Positions 9,375 through 17,025 of a DNA stretch of 37,087 bases are shown here, in pieces. Source of the stretch: a virus; IMG/VR virus record IMGVR_UViG_3300025873_000001, positions 1 to 37,087 of that record; one strand, 5' to 3'. Numbering within the stretch: position 1 is the stretch's first letter; every line of letters starts with the position of its first letter. The position numbers and the translations under genes were made by a program. The notes below the pieces were generated by a model, which was given only the letters and a program-made list of their open reading frames with translations, was not told the origin of the DNA and did not search any database.

Positions 9375-10094
9375 TTACCCCAGTGCCTTATAAGTTAGCC
9401 AGTTTTGCGCCGCTTGGTTGCCTGCTTGAGCCATTCCTTGATAAGCACCAGCGCGAGCCTGACCTTGTGCGTATTGAGACTGAGCCTGAGCGTTACCAAG
9501 ATTGGAAAGGATGTTTCCGCTTGTGTTTGCAAGGTTGCTTGTAGCCTGAGCTTGCCCTGCTGCTGAAGCTTGACCGCCAGAAGATAACCCAGAAAGCATA
9601 TTGTATTGCTTAGATCTTCGGTCTGCCTCTTTTGCGTACTGATCTGAATATCGAGCATAAGCATTTGAATACTCTTGACTACCCATCCCTTGACCGTAAT
9701 CAACCAACGCTTTAGATTGAGCCCCACTTTGTAATCGTCCTCTTGCTGCCGCCGATTTATCAAGAGCTTCAACACCCTGATCCATTCTGAATTGATAACC
9801 AGGATCGCTTTCTAAATCAATTTGTGACGGGTCAAATTTTTCCGGCAAAAACTCACCAGACTGAACACCTTCCCACATCTGATTTAGCGCCTGCTCACCA
9901 ATGTCACGCCAGGGAGCAAAGTCTTCACGCTGCTGGTTTGCAAGTTCGCGCTGAAGGGCTACGTTTTCATCTGCAATAGCCTCTTGTGATGCCGCCGCGC
10001 TTTTAGCTGCTTTTTCTTGTGACTTACCAGACTGATAAGCAGATACACCACCAACTACCGCGCTACCAACTACCGCCGCCGCTACTACTGACAT
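9375..10094 (-). CDS. gp7-like DNA transfer (ejection) protein, 239 aa
   Basis: The length is close to P22 gp7 (229 aa) and the position is the same. The N-terminus is a small-residue hydrophobic segment (residues 2-20, Ala/Val/Gly with glycine spacing) that could insert into membrane. A helical Ala/Glu/Gln part follows, then FAPWRDIGEQAL near residue 60, a motif common in this phage protein group, and DPGYQFRMDQG near 98. The last 70 residues are Ala/Gln/Gly/Ser repeats, probably flexible. The start at 10094 overlaps the end of the cupin gene by 10 nt and has a strong AAGGGGGAG site. Inferred role: a minor virion protein ejected into the cell envelope, working with the 293-aa and 2,706-aa neighbours. 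Confidence 0.8.
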   Translation of the reverse strand: MSVVAAAVVGSAVVGGVSAYQSGKSQEKAAKSAAASQEAIADENVALQRELANQQREDFAPWRDIGEQALNQMWEGVQSGEFLPEKFDPSQIDLESDPGYQFRMDQGVEALDKSAAARGRLQSGAQSKALVDYGQGMGSQEYSNAYARYSDQYAKEADRRSKQYNMLSGLSSGGQASAAGQAQATSNLANTSGNILSNLGNAQAQSQYAQGQARAGAYQGMAQAGNQAAQNWLTYKALG

Positions 10095-10645
10095 AACTCC
10101 CCCTTAGCTATCATAGCTTTCGCACATTCAGTTAATACCGCTTCATCATGCGCCATTTGCTTCATTGCATTTTCAAGGGCGATATTAAACCCTTCTAGCT
10201 CTTCAAATGATCCGCAAGTTAGAAACTCATACATTTCTTCAGGGTTACGCTCTTCGGCACAATGGAAAGTGATCCAGTGTGTATCTTCGTGCGCGTACCC
10301 TGCTCGCTTCTTCCCTGCTTTACCTTCCATAATATTCAAACCAGTTAAGCGCTTAACTTCTCCTGTATCGGTTGAAACGGAAATGTCACCACTAAGCATA
10401 ATATCGAAGTGATCAAACTTATGGATGCGACCAGTTAGCAGCGTACCTTTTGGAATAGTGATTTCACGCGCATAGATGCCACCATTGAAGCGGTGGTTAA
10501 CATCAATTGGGACCTGCTCCTCTTGAAGCATTGCCAACTCAAGAGCGTTAATCTTTTCGCGCCGTTCAGCAACATCGACAGACGATACCGCCTCTACAAT
10601 GGCGAGAGATTTAGACTCTTCAAGCTTTGTGTTTGTTTCTTCCAT
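10085..10645 (-). CDS. Cupin-fold-like virion or assembly protein in the gp14 position, 186 aa
   Basis: Residues about 50-135 look like a small cupin beta-barrel: IYAREITIPKGTLLTGRIH, then HFDIMLSGDISV, and a closing stretch ending in HEDTHWITFHC. His residues in the first and last segments could bind a metal, but a canonical cupin metal set is not complete. The C-terminal about 40 residues are helical (MYEFLTCGSFEELEGF onwards). It lies between the needle and the gp7-like protein, where P22 has gp14 (172 aa), an assembly or ejection factor. I infer a late head or tail assembly role; an enzyme is not excluded. The start at 10645 has AAGGTAG upstream. The same cupin-type protein occurs in other podovirus tail modules, from memory of the group. 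Confidence 0.65.
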   Translation of the reverse strand: MEETNTKLEESKSLAIVEAVSSVDVAERREKINALELAMLQEEQVPIDVNHRFNGGIYAREITIPKGTLLTGRIHKFDHFDIMLSGDISVSTDTGEVKRLTGLNIMEGKAGKKRAGYAHEDTHWITFHCAEERNPEEMYEFLTCGSFEELEGFNIALENAMKQMAHDEAVLTECAKAMIAKGELCQ

Positions 10646-10657
10646 AAGTCTACCTTA

Positions 10658-11359
10658 CTAAGTTGTCATTTGGCCGGAGGTCTTACTCTCTGCCAATAAG
10701 TTATTAAGAACCGCAATGGCATCATTAAGATCTGAGGCCAGTTGATTTATTGCTGCTTTATTTTCATTGGTCAAATCGGTTACTGATTGCGTATAAGCCT
10801 GGTCGTAAGCCGCCGGAGCTGTGCCGATGTCAGGAGTAGTAATATCAACCGCTGTATCTACTGCGTCAGCTATTGATGCCATTCTAGCAACAAGCCCAAC
10901 AGTAGACTCAGTGGCCGTATCATTGAAACCAACTATATCACCATTCGAGTTATGGGCCTGGCTTGCGTTTATGTGAGCGTCAAGACTATTGGAAAGCAGC
11001 ACTATTGCTTGAGCGTTTGCTTCTATGTTTGTTGCGTTCTCTGCTATTGCCAAAGCATTTTGAACAATAGCCTCTGAGTTAGTAGCTATATCTTCAGCGT
11101 TCTGAGCAATAGCTAATGCGTTTTCTTCAATCGCTTCTTTGTTGGCTGCAATGGCAATAATGTTAGCTTCAACCGCAGCGATAAGATCGTCAATATCTTC
11201 AATGTTATCGTCAATAGCGTTACCGCCCTTATAGGCAACTCGACGATAAAGATCTCGAAACCAAACCGACCAGGCGCGATTCATTAGCCCGTTCTGGTCA
11301 ATAAGCTTGACCTGAAGAGGCGGTTTTGAAACTAAGTTTTCAGCGTTACTATCTGCCAT
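10658..11359 (-). CDS. Tail needle (gp26-like) trimeric coiled-coil protein, 233 aa
   Basis: The length equals that of P22 gp26 (233 aa) and the gene follows the gp10-like gene, as in P22. Residues 1-50 contain WSVWFRDLYRRV, a common N-terminal motif of phage needle or fibre proteins. Residues about 63-119 are an unbroken heptad series with Val/Ile at a (63, 70, 77, 84, 91, 98, 105, 112, 119) and Asn at d (66, 73, 80, 87, 94, 101, 108, 115), which predicts a parallel trimer with polar core layers. The rest is Ala/Thr/Asp-rich with a second, weaker helical part near 195-225. Known role of the family: it plugs the portal channel after packaging and perforates the outer membrane at infection. 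The start ATG at 11359 overlaps the stop of the gp10 gene by one base behind GAGG. Confidence 0.82.
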   Translation of the reverse strand: MADSNAENLVSKPPLQVKLIDQNGLMNRAWSVWFRDLYRRVAYKGGNAIDDNIEDIDDLIAAVEANIIAIAANKEAIEENALAIAQNAEDIATNSEAIVQNALAIAENATNIEANAQAIVLLSNSLDAHINASQAHNSNGDIVGFNDTATESTVGLVARMASIADAVDTAVDITTPDIGTAPAAYDQAYTQSVTDLTNENKAAINQLASDLNDAIAVLNNLLAESKTSGQMTT

Positions 11360-12732
11360 TATCGAACCTCAACCCAAGCGCCACCTATATCAATCGGTAT
11401 AGGATCAGATATTTCAACCTTAAATGTGAACTGCCTAGCAGCACCAAAGCGGTTAACCTTGGCTCTTGTTTGGTATTCTCCAACCTTGCCAATGCGCCCA
11501 CGTTTAAAGCTTTCGCTGTAAGTTTTCCCTGAATCCTTTGAGAAATAAACTCGAAGCTCAGGATCGTTACCTTGGCCGCGAATAAGGCCAACACCAGTAC
11601 CCATATCGAACTCTAGGCTATCTACCGTTAAGAACTCTCGCCCATTGTTTAACGTTGGAAGAACGAACTCACGAACAACTGGCTCACCGTCATCAGTGTA
11701 GAAGTTCCCGGCCATTTGATAAATGCGGCCATTCTGGAAATCTCCAACCAATGTCTTTGAATCAAAGAATATCGCATTATTCGATTGATGCCGACCAAAC
11801 TGATAAGACTGGCGAACGTGCCACGCCCCGGTAGAAATGTCATAGCACCAAGTTAAATCTCTAGCTGGAATTGTAAGCACATAAAACAAATGCCCTTCAT
11901 CTTGATATGTGTACGCAAAGGCATCTTCAAGACTTATTCCTTTTAGCGTTTTCTCAACGGCATGGTTACTTATTCTTATTGGTGTGTATCCGGTCATTTG
12001 ATAAACCATCAAATCAGAGCCAATAAAGTAAACAGTATTGTTTTGCTTGGCTACTGAGTACCTAGCGCCACAGCCTTTCTCAACAAATGCGCCTTGGTTT
12101 CTTTCAAAAGGAAAATCAGAAGCGCCGGAGTTATACCATACCTCAATGGTTTCAGTGCCAAATAAAAATATTTCCCGGTGATCACTAAGTACAGTAACCA
12201 AAGGATCGGGCTGGCCTTCAGCCGTTGCAAAATCTAAAGGATCGAATGCAACATCAAGAAGCTCAGATATAAAAAATTGTCCTGTTCCATTCCTGTTAAA
12301 AAGAAAGTAACCATCCTGGTATGTGACACTTGAAGCAGGATAAAAACCATCAGCAGTAATTTGATTGACTTCATTTAGATTTGAGTCGTAGTAATAACCT
12401 TTAATACCATCGACAACGACAACTTGAATGCCGTTATCTTCCATCGAAACGCGACCTTTTAAGTCAACGTCACCAAGCTCAACATAAGAGCCATTTTTAA
12501 ATACCTCATACATTTTTGAAGGTGTTACAGCAAAAACCCTTCCTTTGTTGTTATGAAGGCCAAGCACTGGGAATGTAGGAAGCTCGCAAAAGAATGCGAG
12601 CCCTGGTGTATTGATTAGGTTAAAAGGATATTTACCACCAGTTGAAGCGCGAGGGTACACGTTAACAAGTAACTCATTACCTGAAATGTCTTGCTCAGAA
12701 GTGTTAGCCGCAAGCGGTATCTCTCTTTGCAT
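11359..12732 (-). CDS. gp10-like packaged-DNA stabilization (tail hub) protein, 457 aa
   Basis: The sequence from MQREIPLAANTSEQ through LLVNVYPRAS, TPGL and repeated beta-rich blade-like units (GYFLFNRNGTGQFFISE, EIFLFGTETIEVWYNSG, NNTVYFIGSDLMVYQM, TGAWHVRQSY, KTLVGDFQNGRIYQM) is characteristic of P22 gp10, a beta-propeller-containing protein that forms the hexameric tail hub and closes the portal. P22 gp10 has 472 residues. The upstream ATG at 12810 would lie inside the gp4 gene and lacks a good site; ATG 12732 has CAGGGG upstream and lies one base after the gp4 stop, so I chose it. It works with the gp4-like adaptor and the needle to retain DNA. Confidence 0.9.
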   Translation of the reverse strand: MQREIPLAANTSEQDISGNELLVNVYPRASTGGKYPFNLINTPGLAFFCELPTFPVLGLHNNKGRVFAVTPSKMYEVFKNGSYVELGDVDLKGRVSMEDNGIQVVVVDGIKGYYYDSNLNEVNQITADGFYPASSVTYQDGYFLFNRNGTGQFFISELLDVAFDPLDFATAEGQPDPLVTVLSDHREIFLFGTETIEVWYNSGASDFPFERNQGAFVEKGCGARYSVAKQNNTVYFIGSDLMVYQMTGYTPIRISNHAVEKTLKGISLEDAFAYTYQDEGHLFYVLTIPARDLTWCYDISTGAWHVRQSYQFGRHQSNNAIFFDSKTLVGDFQNGRIYQMAGNFYTDDGEPVVREFVLPTLNNGREFLTVDSLEFDMGTGVGLIRGQGNDPELRVYFSKDSGKTYSESFKRGRIGKVGEYQTRAKVNRFGAARQFTFKVEISDPIPIDIGGAWVEVR

Positions 12733-12733
12733 G

Positions 12734-13537
12734 TTATGGCCCCTGCTCAATAATATAAGTACCGATACCCTTACGCTGAGTTGCAACTGCTCGATCCATT
12801 CCAAGAACAAGATCGCGATAGTTATTACGTTTCAACCACTTCTTACCTTCAACCGCATGTGTAGCAACGGCGGCACTTGGTTGCTTGCCCCATTCATCAG
12901 CAAGATCAAGGCAAAGATTATAGATAAGCGCTCGCTCGTAACCTGGTGGAAGGTTGATAACCTCAGTCAAACAGGCAGCAGGAAGTATTTCGCTTAATGG
13001 TTGGATAACTTCAAGGTGAAGCGTTTCTGAAGAGTACGGGACCGATTCAAATAGAATGGTATTCAACGGCCAACCTTCACGAACATAGAAGCGTGAAGGG
13101 CGTGAAGCGTTAGTTTTACGGCTAATTCGTGAGAAGGTCTTAACGTCAATGACCTCTTGAATATAGTCAGTGTCGTACTGGTCACGAATAAAAGCGGCCA
13201 GTATCTTTTCTGGCCTAGCGGTTTGAATGTGATTTTGCGGCACCTCAACTTGCTCTTGATAACCGCATGAGCATGATGAGTTACAGCAGCATTGCGAAGA
13301 TGTTGAGCTGCTTTCTGGGTATATCCCTATAGTGTATTCAGAAACATCATTAGTAAGCTGGAAGGTGACAACGTTCACCACCGGAATAAGTAACGTTTCA
13401 TTGGTCCAGGCATCGACCATTTGAGCAAACACCTGAAGAGCGTCATCACCTTCATTAGCTGGAAGCGCTTCTCCTGCCGCCAAAACGCCTATTTTTCTCA
13501 TTGACGATCTAATTATATCGCCGACAGTAGTAGCCAT
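12734..13537 (-). CDS. gp4-like head completion / packaged-DNA stabilization protein, 267 aa
   Basis: The N-terminus (TTVGDIIRSSMRKIGVL, then DDALQVFAQMVDAW) is the helical start typical of P22 gp4 homologues, the portal adaptor that begins the tail. It is longer than P22 gp4 (166 aa). An odd insertion at residues 83-91 holds five cysteines in nine residues (CCCNSSCSC), flanked by Ser/Thr and Gln. The C-terminal half contains PPGYERALIYNLCLDLADEWG, also usual in the family. Its Shine-Dalgarno GGAG lies inside the final codons of the HNH gene, two bases from whose stop this gene begins. The product should bind the portal ring and then receive the gp10-like hub. Confidence 0.88.
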   Translation of the reverse strand: MATTVGDIIRSSMRKIGVLAAGEALPANEGDDALQVFAQMVDAWTNETLLIPVVNVVTFQLTNDVSEYTIGIYPESSSTSSQCCCNSSCSCGYQEQVEVPQNHIQTARPEKILAAFIRDQYDTDYIQEVIDVKTFSRISRKTNASRPSRFYVREGWPLNTILFESVPYSSETLHLEVIQPLSEILPAACLTEVINLPPGYERALIYNLCLDLADEWGKQPSAAVATHAVEGKKWLKRNNYRDLVLGMDRAVATQRKGIGTYIIEQGP

Positions 13538-13539
13538 TT

Positions 13540-14055
13540 TTAGACTCCATGATTCTTATGAAAGCCGTATTTTAACTCGGCATCTTTTCTTGCTTTGGTT
13601 GCTTTCTTAATGCAATTATAGCAACCAAGATTTATTTTCTTTCCGTTAACCTTTATGTGGCACTGCCACTTAGACCTATCTTTTCTCCAACTAACACCAA
13701 CAACGCCACTTGTATTGTTTGAAGGCTTTGAAGTGTTTCTTCCGTTCTCTTTGTGAGAAACAGATCTTAGGTTCTTAAATCGGTTATCAGTCTTTATGTG
13801 GTTGATATGATCTATCTCGTCATCAGGCATTTGACCAGTGACGTACAACCAAGCCAGTCTATGTGCTAAAAACTTACCATAAGGCTGAATTGATATGTAA
13901 ATGTACCCATCACTATTTGAAACATACCCAACTTCAAGACCTTTCTTCCAATTACCATTATGACCAACCGCCTTAGCTCTTGTGAAAACTCCAGTTTTCT
14001 TGTTGTATACCAATCGCTCTTTCAGCTGATCTTGTGTTAAACTTTTCCTTGTCAT
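13540..14055 (-). CDS. HNH endonuclease with AP2-like DNA-binding domain (free-standing homing type), 171 aa
   Basis: Residues about 45-103 form an HNH_3-type nuclease: AHRLAWLYVTGQMPDDEIDHI, then NHIKTDNRFKNLRSVSHKEN, with His64, the DH pair near 81-82 and the downstream Asn of the ββα-metal motif. Residues about 110-160 (SGVVGVSWRKDRSKWQCHI and GKKINLGCY) are an AP2-like domain that would bind the target DNA. Such genes are mobile and are often inserted between structural genes. Here it separates the 185-aa gene from the gp4-like gene. Its last codons contain the ribosome binding site of the next gene, and its leader repeats the TTAAGTGAG element of the 185-aa gene. It is not needed for virion assembly, as far as the family is known. 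Confidence 0.9.
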   Translation of the reverse strand: MTRKSLTQDQLKERLVYNKKTGVFTRAKAVGHNGNWKKGLEVGYVSNSDGYIYISIQPYGKFLAHRLAWLYVTGQMPDDEIDHINHIKTDNRFKNLRSVSHKENGRNTSKPSNNTSGVVGVSWRKDRSKWQCHIKVNGKKINLGCYNCIKKATKARKDAELKYGFHKNHGV

Positions 14056-14082
14056 GTTGTTACCTCACTTAACGATATGACT

Positions 14083-14120
14083 AAGGCGCTAACCCGGCAA
14101 GGTTCAGCGCCTTTTTCTTT
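14083..14120 (+). terminator. Hairpin with T-run facing the + strand; leader hairpin for the HNH gene
   Basis: AAGGCGCT (14083-14090) pairs with AGCGCCTT (14106-14113), extended inward by AACC/GGTT with one bulge, and is followed on the + strand by TTTTTCTTT. As an intrinsic terminator it would stop + transcripts, for which no gene exists here. On the coding (-) strand it is an A-tract followed by a hairpin, 27 nt before the HNH start. Confidence 0.5.
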
Positions 14121-14676
14121 ATTCTGCGTTCATTGCCGCTTTGATTTTCTCGATCAGAGTGTCTTCTTTCATGTTCTCACGAAGACCTAAGCTATAAAGC
14201 GTATTACCAAGAACAACATGCTCAGCTTTAGTTAGTGATTCAGGGTTTTCTTCAAACTGAGCGTAAAGAACATCAAGATCATGCTCACCTTCTTGACCTT
14301 CAGCTTGCTTTGACTCTTTAAGCCCACGGCGCTCAGCTTCAGCAATAAGATCTTCATCAGAGAAGTTTTCAATATCCATTGCTACTTCAGCCATTTTTAC
14401 AGCTTCAGCTTTAAGCTGCTCAGGAGTTAGCACAATAAAGCCGTAAGACTCCAATAACTTCTTCAAGTCTTCAGGGTGTGCTTCAGAAGCTTGCTCAACG
14501 GTAACACCTGTTTTCATTTCTTGAGGCAAATCAAGTTTAGCCGGAGTTGTCACCCAACCATCTTCAAGCATTTGCTTGTACTTGTCCGACTCTTTGCCGC
14601 CAGGGAATTTAAACATTTCGCCTTTTGGCACTTCTTTGCTGAATAGGTAAATAGGAACTAATTGTGTATTTGGCAT
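14119..14676 (-). CDS. Conserved-looking structural-region protein of unknown function, 185 aa
   Basis: I do not recognise the family. The N-terminal about 50 residues include FKFPGGKESDKYKQMLEDGWV. The remainder is acidic and helical with Leu/Glu/Ala patterns, including FSDEDLIAEAERRGLK (near 103-118) and a C-terminal segment (LTKAEHVVLGNTL then LIEKIKAAMNAE), both like small helix-extension-helix or SAP-type units. It lies directly after the coat gene and before the gp4 gene region. P22 has no gene here, but many related podoviruses carry one small gene at this spot. A virion or head-assembly role is inferred from position only. The GTGAG element lies 11 nt before the ATG, and the gene is separated from the coat gene by a terminator-like hairpin. 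Confidence 0.8.
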   Translation of the reverse strand: MPNTQLVPIYLFSKEVPKGEMFKFPGGKESDKYKQMLEDGWVTTPAKLDLPQEMKTGVTVEQASEAHPEDLKKLLESYGFIVLTPEQLKAEAVKMAEVAMDIENFSDEDLIAEAERRGLKESKQAEGQEGEHDLDVLYAQFEENPESLTKAEHVVLGNTLYSLGLRENMKEDTLIEKIKAAMNAE

Positions 14677-14702
14677 TTTAATTATCTCACTTAACTGATT
14701 GG

Positions 14703-14723
14703 AAAAAGCCCGGCGAACCGGGC
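14703..14723 (-). terminator. Intrinsic terminator after the coat gene
   Basis: On the - strand GCCCGG-TTCG-CCGGGC is followed by TTTTT: a perfect 6-bp GC stem with the very stable UUCG tetraloop and a U-run. It lies 20 nt after the coat stop and 31 nt before the next start. It probably limits read-through so that coat is expressed more than downstream genes. Confidence 0.85.
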
Positions 14724-14743
14724 GATTAATTTACTTGAAAGGT

Positions 14744-16000
14744 TTAGCCTGAAGTCGCACCCCATAAGCGTAGCGCTAACTCTGGATAAATCATATCAGC
14801 GCCCCATACCGCATCAATACGGTGAATTTCTGTTTGCTCGTTAATATCGTAAGCACCAGTTAGAGTGAGCGATAGACCAGTTTCAGGATCAGCAGCGCGA
14901 GACTTGATAACCGCTGACTGTGGCAATTCAAGGTCAATCATTGCTAAAGCGATAGCATCACGGTGGAACAAGTAGTTTTGCTCGTAAGTAGCGCCAGCAG
15001 TGCCGAGAACTGTCATTGGTGCGTTTTCAGCAGGCAATGCAGTTACATTTTGGTAGGCTCCAAGGCTGATTGTTTGACCTTCAGGGTTAGTAGTTGTTGC
15101 TGTACCATCGTTAAGAGCCGGGGAAATATTAATAGTCGCCGCGCCAGCTCCATCAGTATCAACGTCAGCAGTAACAACGAACTCTTGAAGCAAGCCAGTC
15201 GTTTCATAGTTCTGAGGGTTAACACCAAACACGCCGTCAAAGGTGATAACGTCACCAGCTTTCAAGAAACCAGTTGTCGAGGCTGTGCCGCCAGTGATAG
15301 TAACTGTACTGCCGTTAGTGATACCAGCTCCAGCCAAAGGAGTACCGCCGTGATTACCAACTGTATGCTTAGGTAAGTTCTGAGACTCGTAAGTGTCATA
15401 GTTAGCAACTGGACCTTTGTAGCCTTTCTTGTATGCAGTCTCCACCATTGACTCTTTGAACAGCTTGGTAACTTCATCAGATAGAGTTGCACAAGTGAAC
15501 GGATCAATAACAGCGTGACGCATGCCATCATCAGGCACAGCATAAGTTGTTTGCTTAGCGGCTGCCGTTGCAAAGTCGATATATTTACCAGGACGAACGC
15601 CAGGAGTACCAGAAGAGTGGAATGCTTTCTTCAGTGTCATAGTTAGAGATCGGTCAATCTTGTTCGCAATCTGCACCATGCCTGATTTCAGATAGCGCTC
15701 TGAGAACTGCATAATATCAAGCGTTTTATCTTTAACAGTGTACTCAAGACCAACGTGTTCTTGGTAGTCAATCTTAAACGGGATTGTCTGATCAACCATT
15801 GGTTGCTTAACCAAAGTACGACCAGAAGCGGATTTGACACGGTAAGGAAGTTTCAAGCGAATCGTATCGCCAACTTTACCAAATGTTTTTTCATAGTTAC
15901 GGTAAACGCATTTAGCCATTACCAGGTTGTTTTTCAGTAGTCGCAACGCTTCCTTAGCGATTACGTCATCTGTAAGTAGGTTGTTATTTTGAACATCCAT
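14744..16000 (-). CDS. Major capsid (coat) protein, P22 coat family, 418 aa
   Basis: It matches the P22 coat protein family in length (430 aa in P22) and in features: an N-arm with LLTDDVIAKEALRLLKNNL, then FGKVGDTIRLKLPYRVKSA and DYQEHVGLEYTVKDKTLDI, and the C-terminal HRDAIALAMIDLELPQ and IHRIDAVWGADMIYPELALR. By analogy the HK97 fold is interrupted by an I-domain, probably residues about 215-330, rich in Gly/Thr (TNGSTVTITGGTAS). The product builds the procapsid on the scaffold and expands during packaging. ATG 16000 is preceded by AGGAGAAA. The scaffold gene is 15 bases upstream and a strong terminator lies downstream, consistent with high expression. Confidence 0.95.
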   Translation of the reverse strand: MDVQNNNLLTDDVIAKEALRLLKNNLVMAKCVYRNYEKTFGKVGDTIRLKLPYRVKSASGRTLVKQPMVDQTIPFKIDYQEHVGLEYTVKDKTLDIMQFSERYLKSGMVQIANKIDRSLTMTLKKAFHSSGTPGVRPGKYIDFATAAAKQTTYAVPDDGMRHAVIDPFTCATLSDEVTKLFKESMVETAYKKGYKGPVANYDTYESQNLPKHTVGNHGGTPLAGAGITNGSTVTITGGTASTTGFLKAGDVITFDGVFGVNPQNYETTGLLQEFVVTADVDTDGAGAATINISPALNDGTATTTNPEGQTISLGAYQNVTALPAENAPMTVLGTAGATYEQNYLFHRDAIALAMIDLELPQSAVIKSRAADPETGLSLTLTGAYDINEQTEIHRIDAVWGADMIYPELALRLWGATSG

Positions 16001-16015
16001 GATGTTTCTCCTAAA

Positions 16016-16933
16016 TTACCAAGATTGGCGCTTATGTTCTTTCTTATTCATGTGGGCTTCGTATTCGGCAAAAGTCATTTCACTAGGTGCTTTCTCTTGC
16101 GCATCACTACCACCAACAGGACTAATGGGATCAGGCGCGTTAGTTGTTTTTGTCGGTTTCGGCGGTTTGCTCGTCACCGTCAGATCAAGTTTTGCGATTG
16201 CTCGCATTTGCTGAGCTGGCGAACCAGAAGCAATATCGGCAGCAAGATCTTTATTCTGGCCTAAATGATACATAACCTTAGCCGGATCTTCACATTCAGC
16301 CAGAGCTTCAAGCATTTCACCAGTAACGGGAACTTCAGGATTAAGCGCGACCGCTTCAAAGTCTTCCGGCTTATCTGCACTATCAACCGATTCCTTAATC
16401 ACGGCCATTGCCGTTTTTTGGCTGTCAGTCAATTCGCCTGGTTGTTCTTTCTCATCCTGTTTAGGTTCAGTCTTTTTCTCTTCAGCTTTTGGCTGCTTAT
16501 TATCGTAAGCGTCCAAAGCATCAAGGTACTCGTCATAAGTTTCAAAGTCATCCTCTACAGGTTCCTTTTCTGACTTATCAGACTGTTTACCACTTTCAAG
16601 TTCATCAATACGGCGCTGAAGGGCCTCTTTTTCACGGCGCTCCTGCTCTCGTTCTCTTACTACCTGGTCGATACGTTTTTGAACACGGTTAGGCTTCTTG
16701 CCTTTGTCGTGATCGGCGGCGGTATCTTTGCCGGAATCATCTTGCTCTTCTGCTTTGGGCTCTTCCGCTTCACCTTTCGGCTCTTGCTCTTCATCACCTA
16801 CAGTAGCATCAGTTTCAGAATTGGCCTGTTCTTCTTGCTGTTGCTCTTCCTGTGGTTCAGTTTGAACTTCAGGCATATCGCTCGATGTTGTGACAAAACC
16901 TGCTGTTTCGTCTTGGTTGTTTTCTACATTCAT
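16016..16933 (-). CDS. Scaffolding protein, 305 aa
   Basis: It is very hydrophilic and acidic, with E/Q-rich low complexity in residues about 20-100 and a Lys/Arg/Glu coiled-coil segment about 90-130 (VREREQERREKEALQRR). The C-terminus (MTFAEYEAHMNKKEHKRQS) is basic and helical, like the coat-binding helix-turn-helix of P22 gp8. The length matches gp8 (303 aa) and the order portal-scaffold-coat is conserved. An ATG 18 codons upstream is in frame, but ATG 16933 has AGGG with good spacing and the usual acidic start, so I chose it. The product directs procapsid assembly and leaves before DNA entry. Confidence 0.9.
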   Translation of the reverse strand: MNVENNQDETAGFVTTSSDMPEVQTEPQEEQQQEEQANSETDATVGDEEQEPKGEAEEPKAEEQDDSGKDTAADHDKGKKPNRVQKRIDQVVREREQERREKEALQRRIDELESGKQSDKSEKEPVEDDFETYDEYLDALDAYDNKQPKAEEKKTEPKQDEKEQPGELTDSQKTAMAVIKESVDSADKPEDFEAVALNPEVPVTGEMLEALAECEDPAKVMYHLGQNKDLAADIASGSPAQQMRAIAKLDLTVTSKPPKPTKTTNAPDPISPVGGSDAQEKAPSEMTFAEYEAHMNKKEHKRQSW

Positions 16934-16953
16934 GGCGTTCCCTATGAAACGAA

Positions 16954-16980
16954 TTAAAAAGCCCAGTGATAGGCCACTGG
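16954..16980 (-). terminator. Terminator-like hairpin in the scaffold leader
   Basis: On the - strand CCAGTG-6 nt-CACTGG is followed by GC and TTTTT. It lies between the portal stop and the scaffold start, 29 nt from the ATG. It could end portal-operon transcripts or act as an attenuator for transcripts from the promoter just upstream. Confidence 0.65.
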
Positions 16981-16993
16981 TAGCCATAAACTA

Positions 16994-17022
16994 ATGATAA
17001 GCTTAATTTAGTAAAAAGTCAC
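16994..17022 (-). promoter_or_regulatory. Candidate sigma70-type promoter for scaffold and coat
   Basis: On the - strand GTGACT (17017-17022) and TATCAT (16994-16999) are separated by exactly 17 bp, with a 4/6 and 5/6 match to the consensus. Transcription would begin near 16987, just before the leader hairpin. It is a sequence match only. Confidence 0.4.
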
Positions 17023-17025
17023 TCG

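Noticed and set aside
14083-14120. Leftward terminator after the 185-aa gene
   Set aside because: The T-run is on the + strand side; on the coding strand the stem is followed by TTAGTCAT, too weak for an intrinsic leftward terminator, so it was recorded as + facing and as a leader hairpin.
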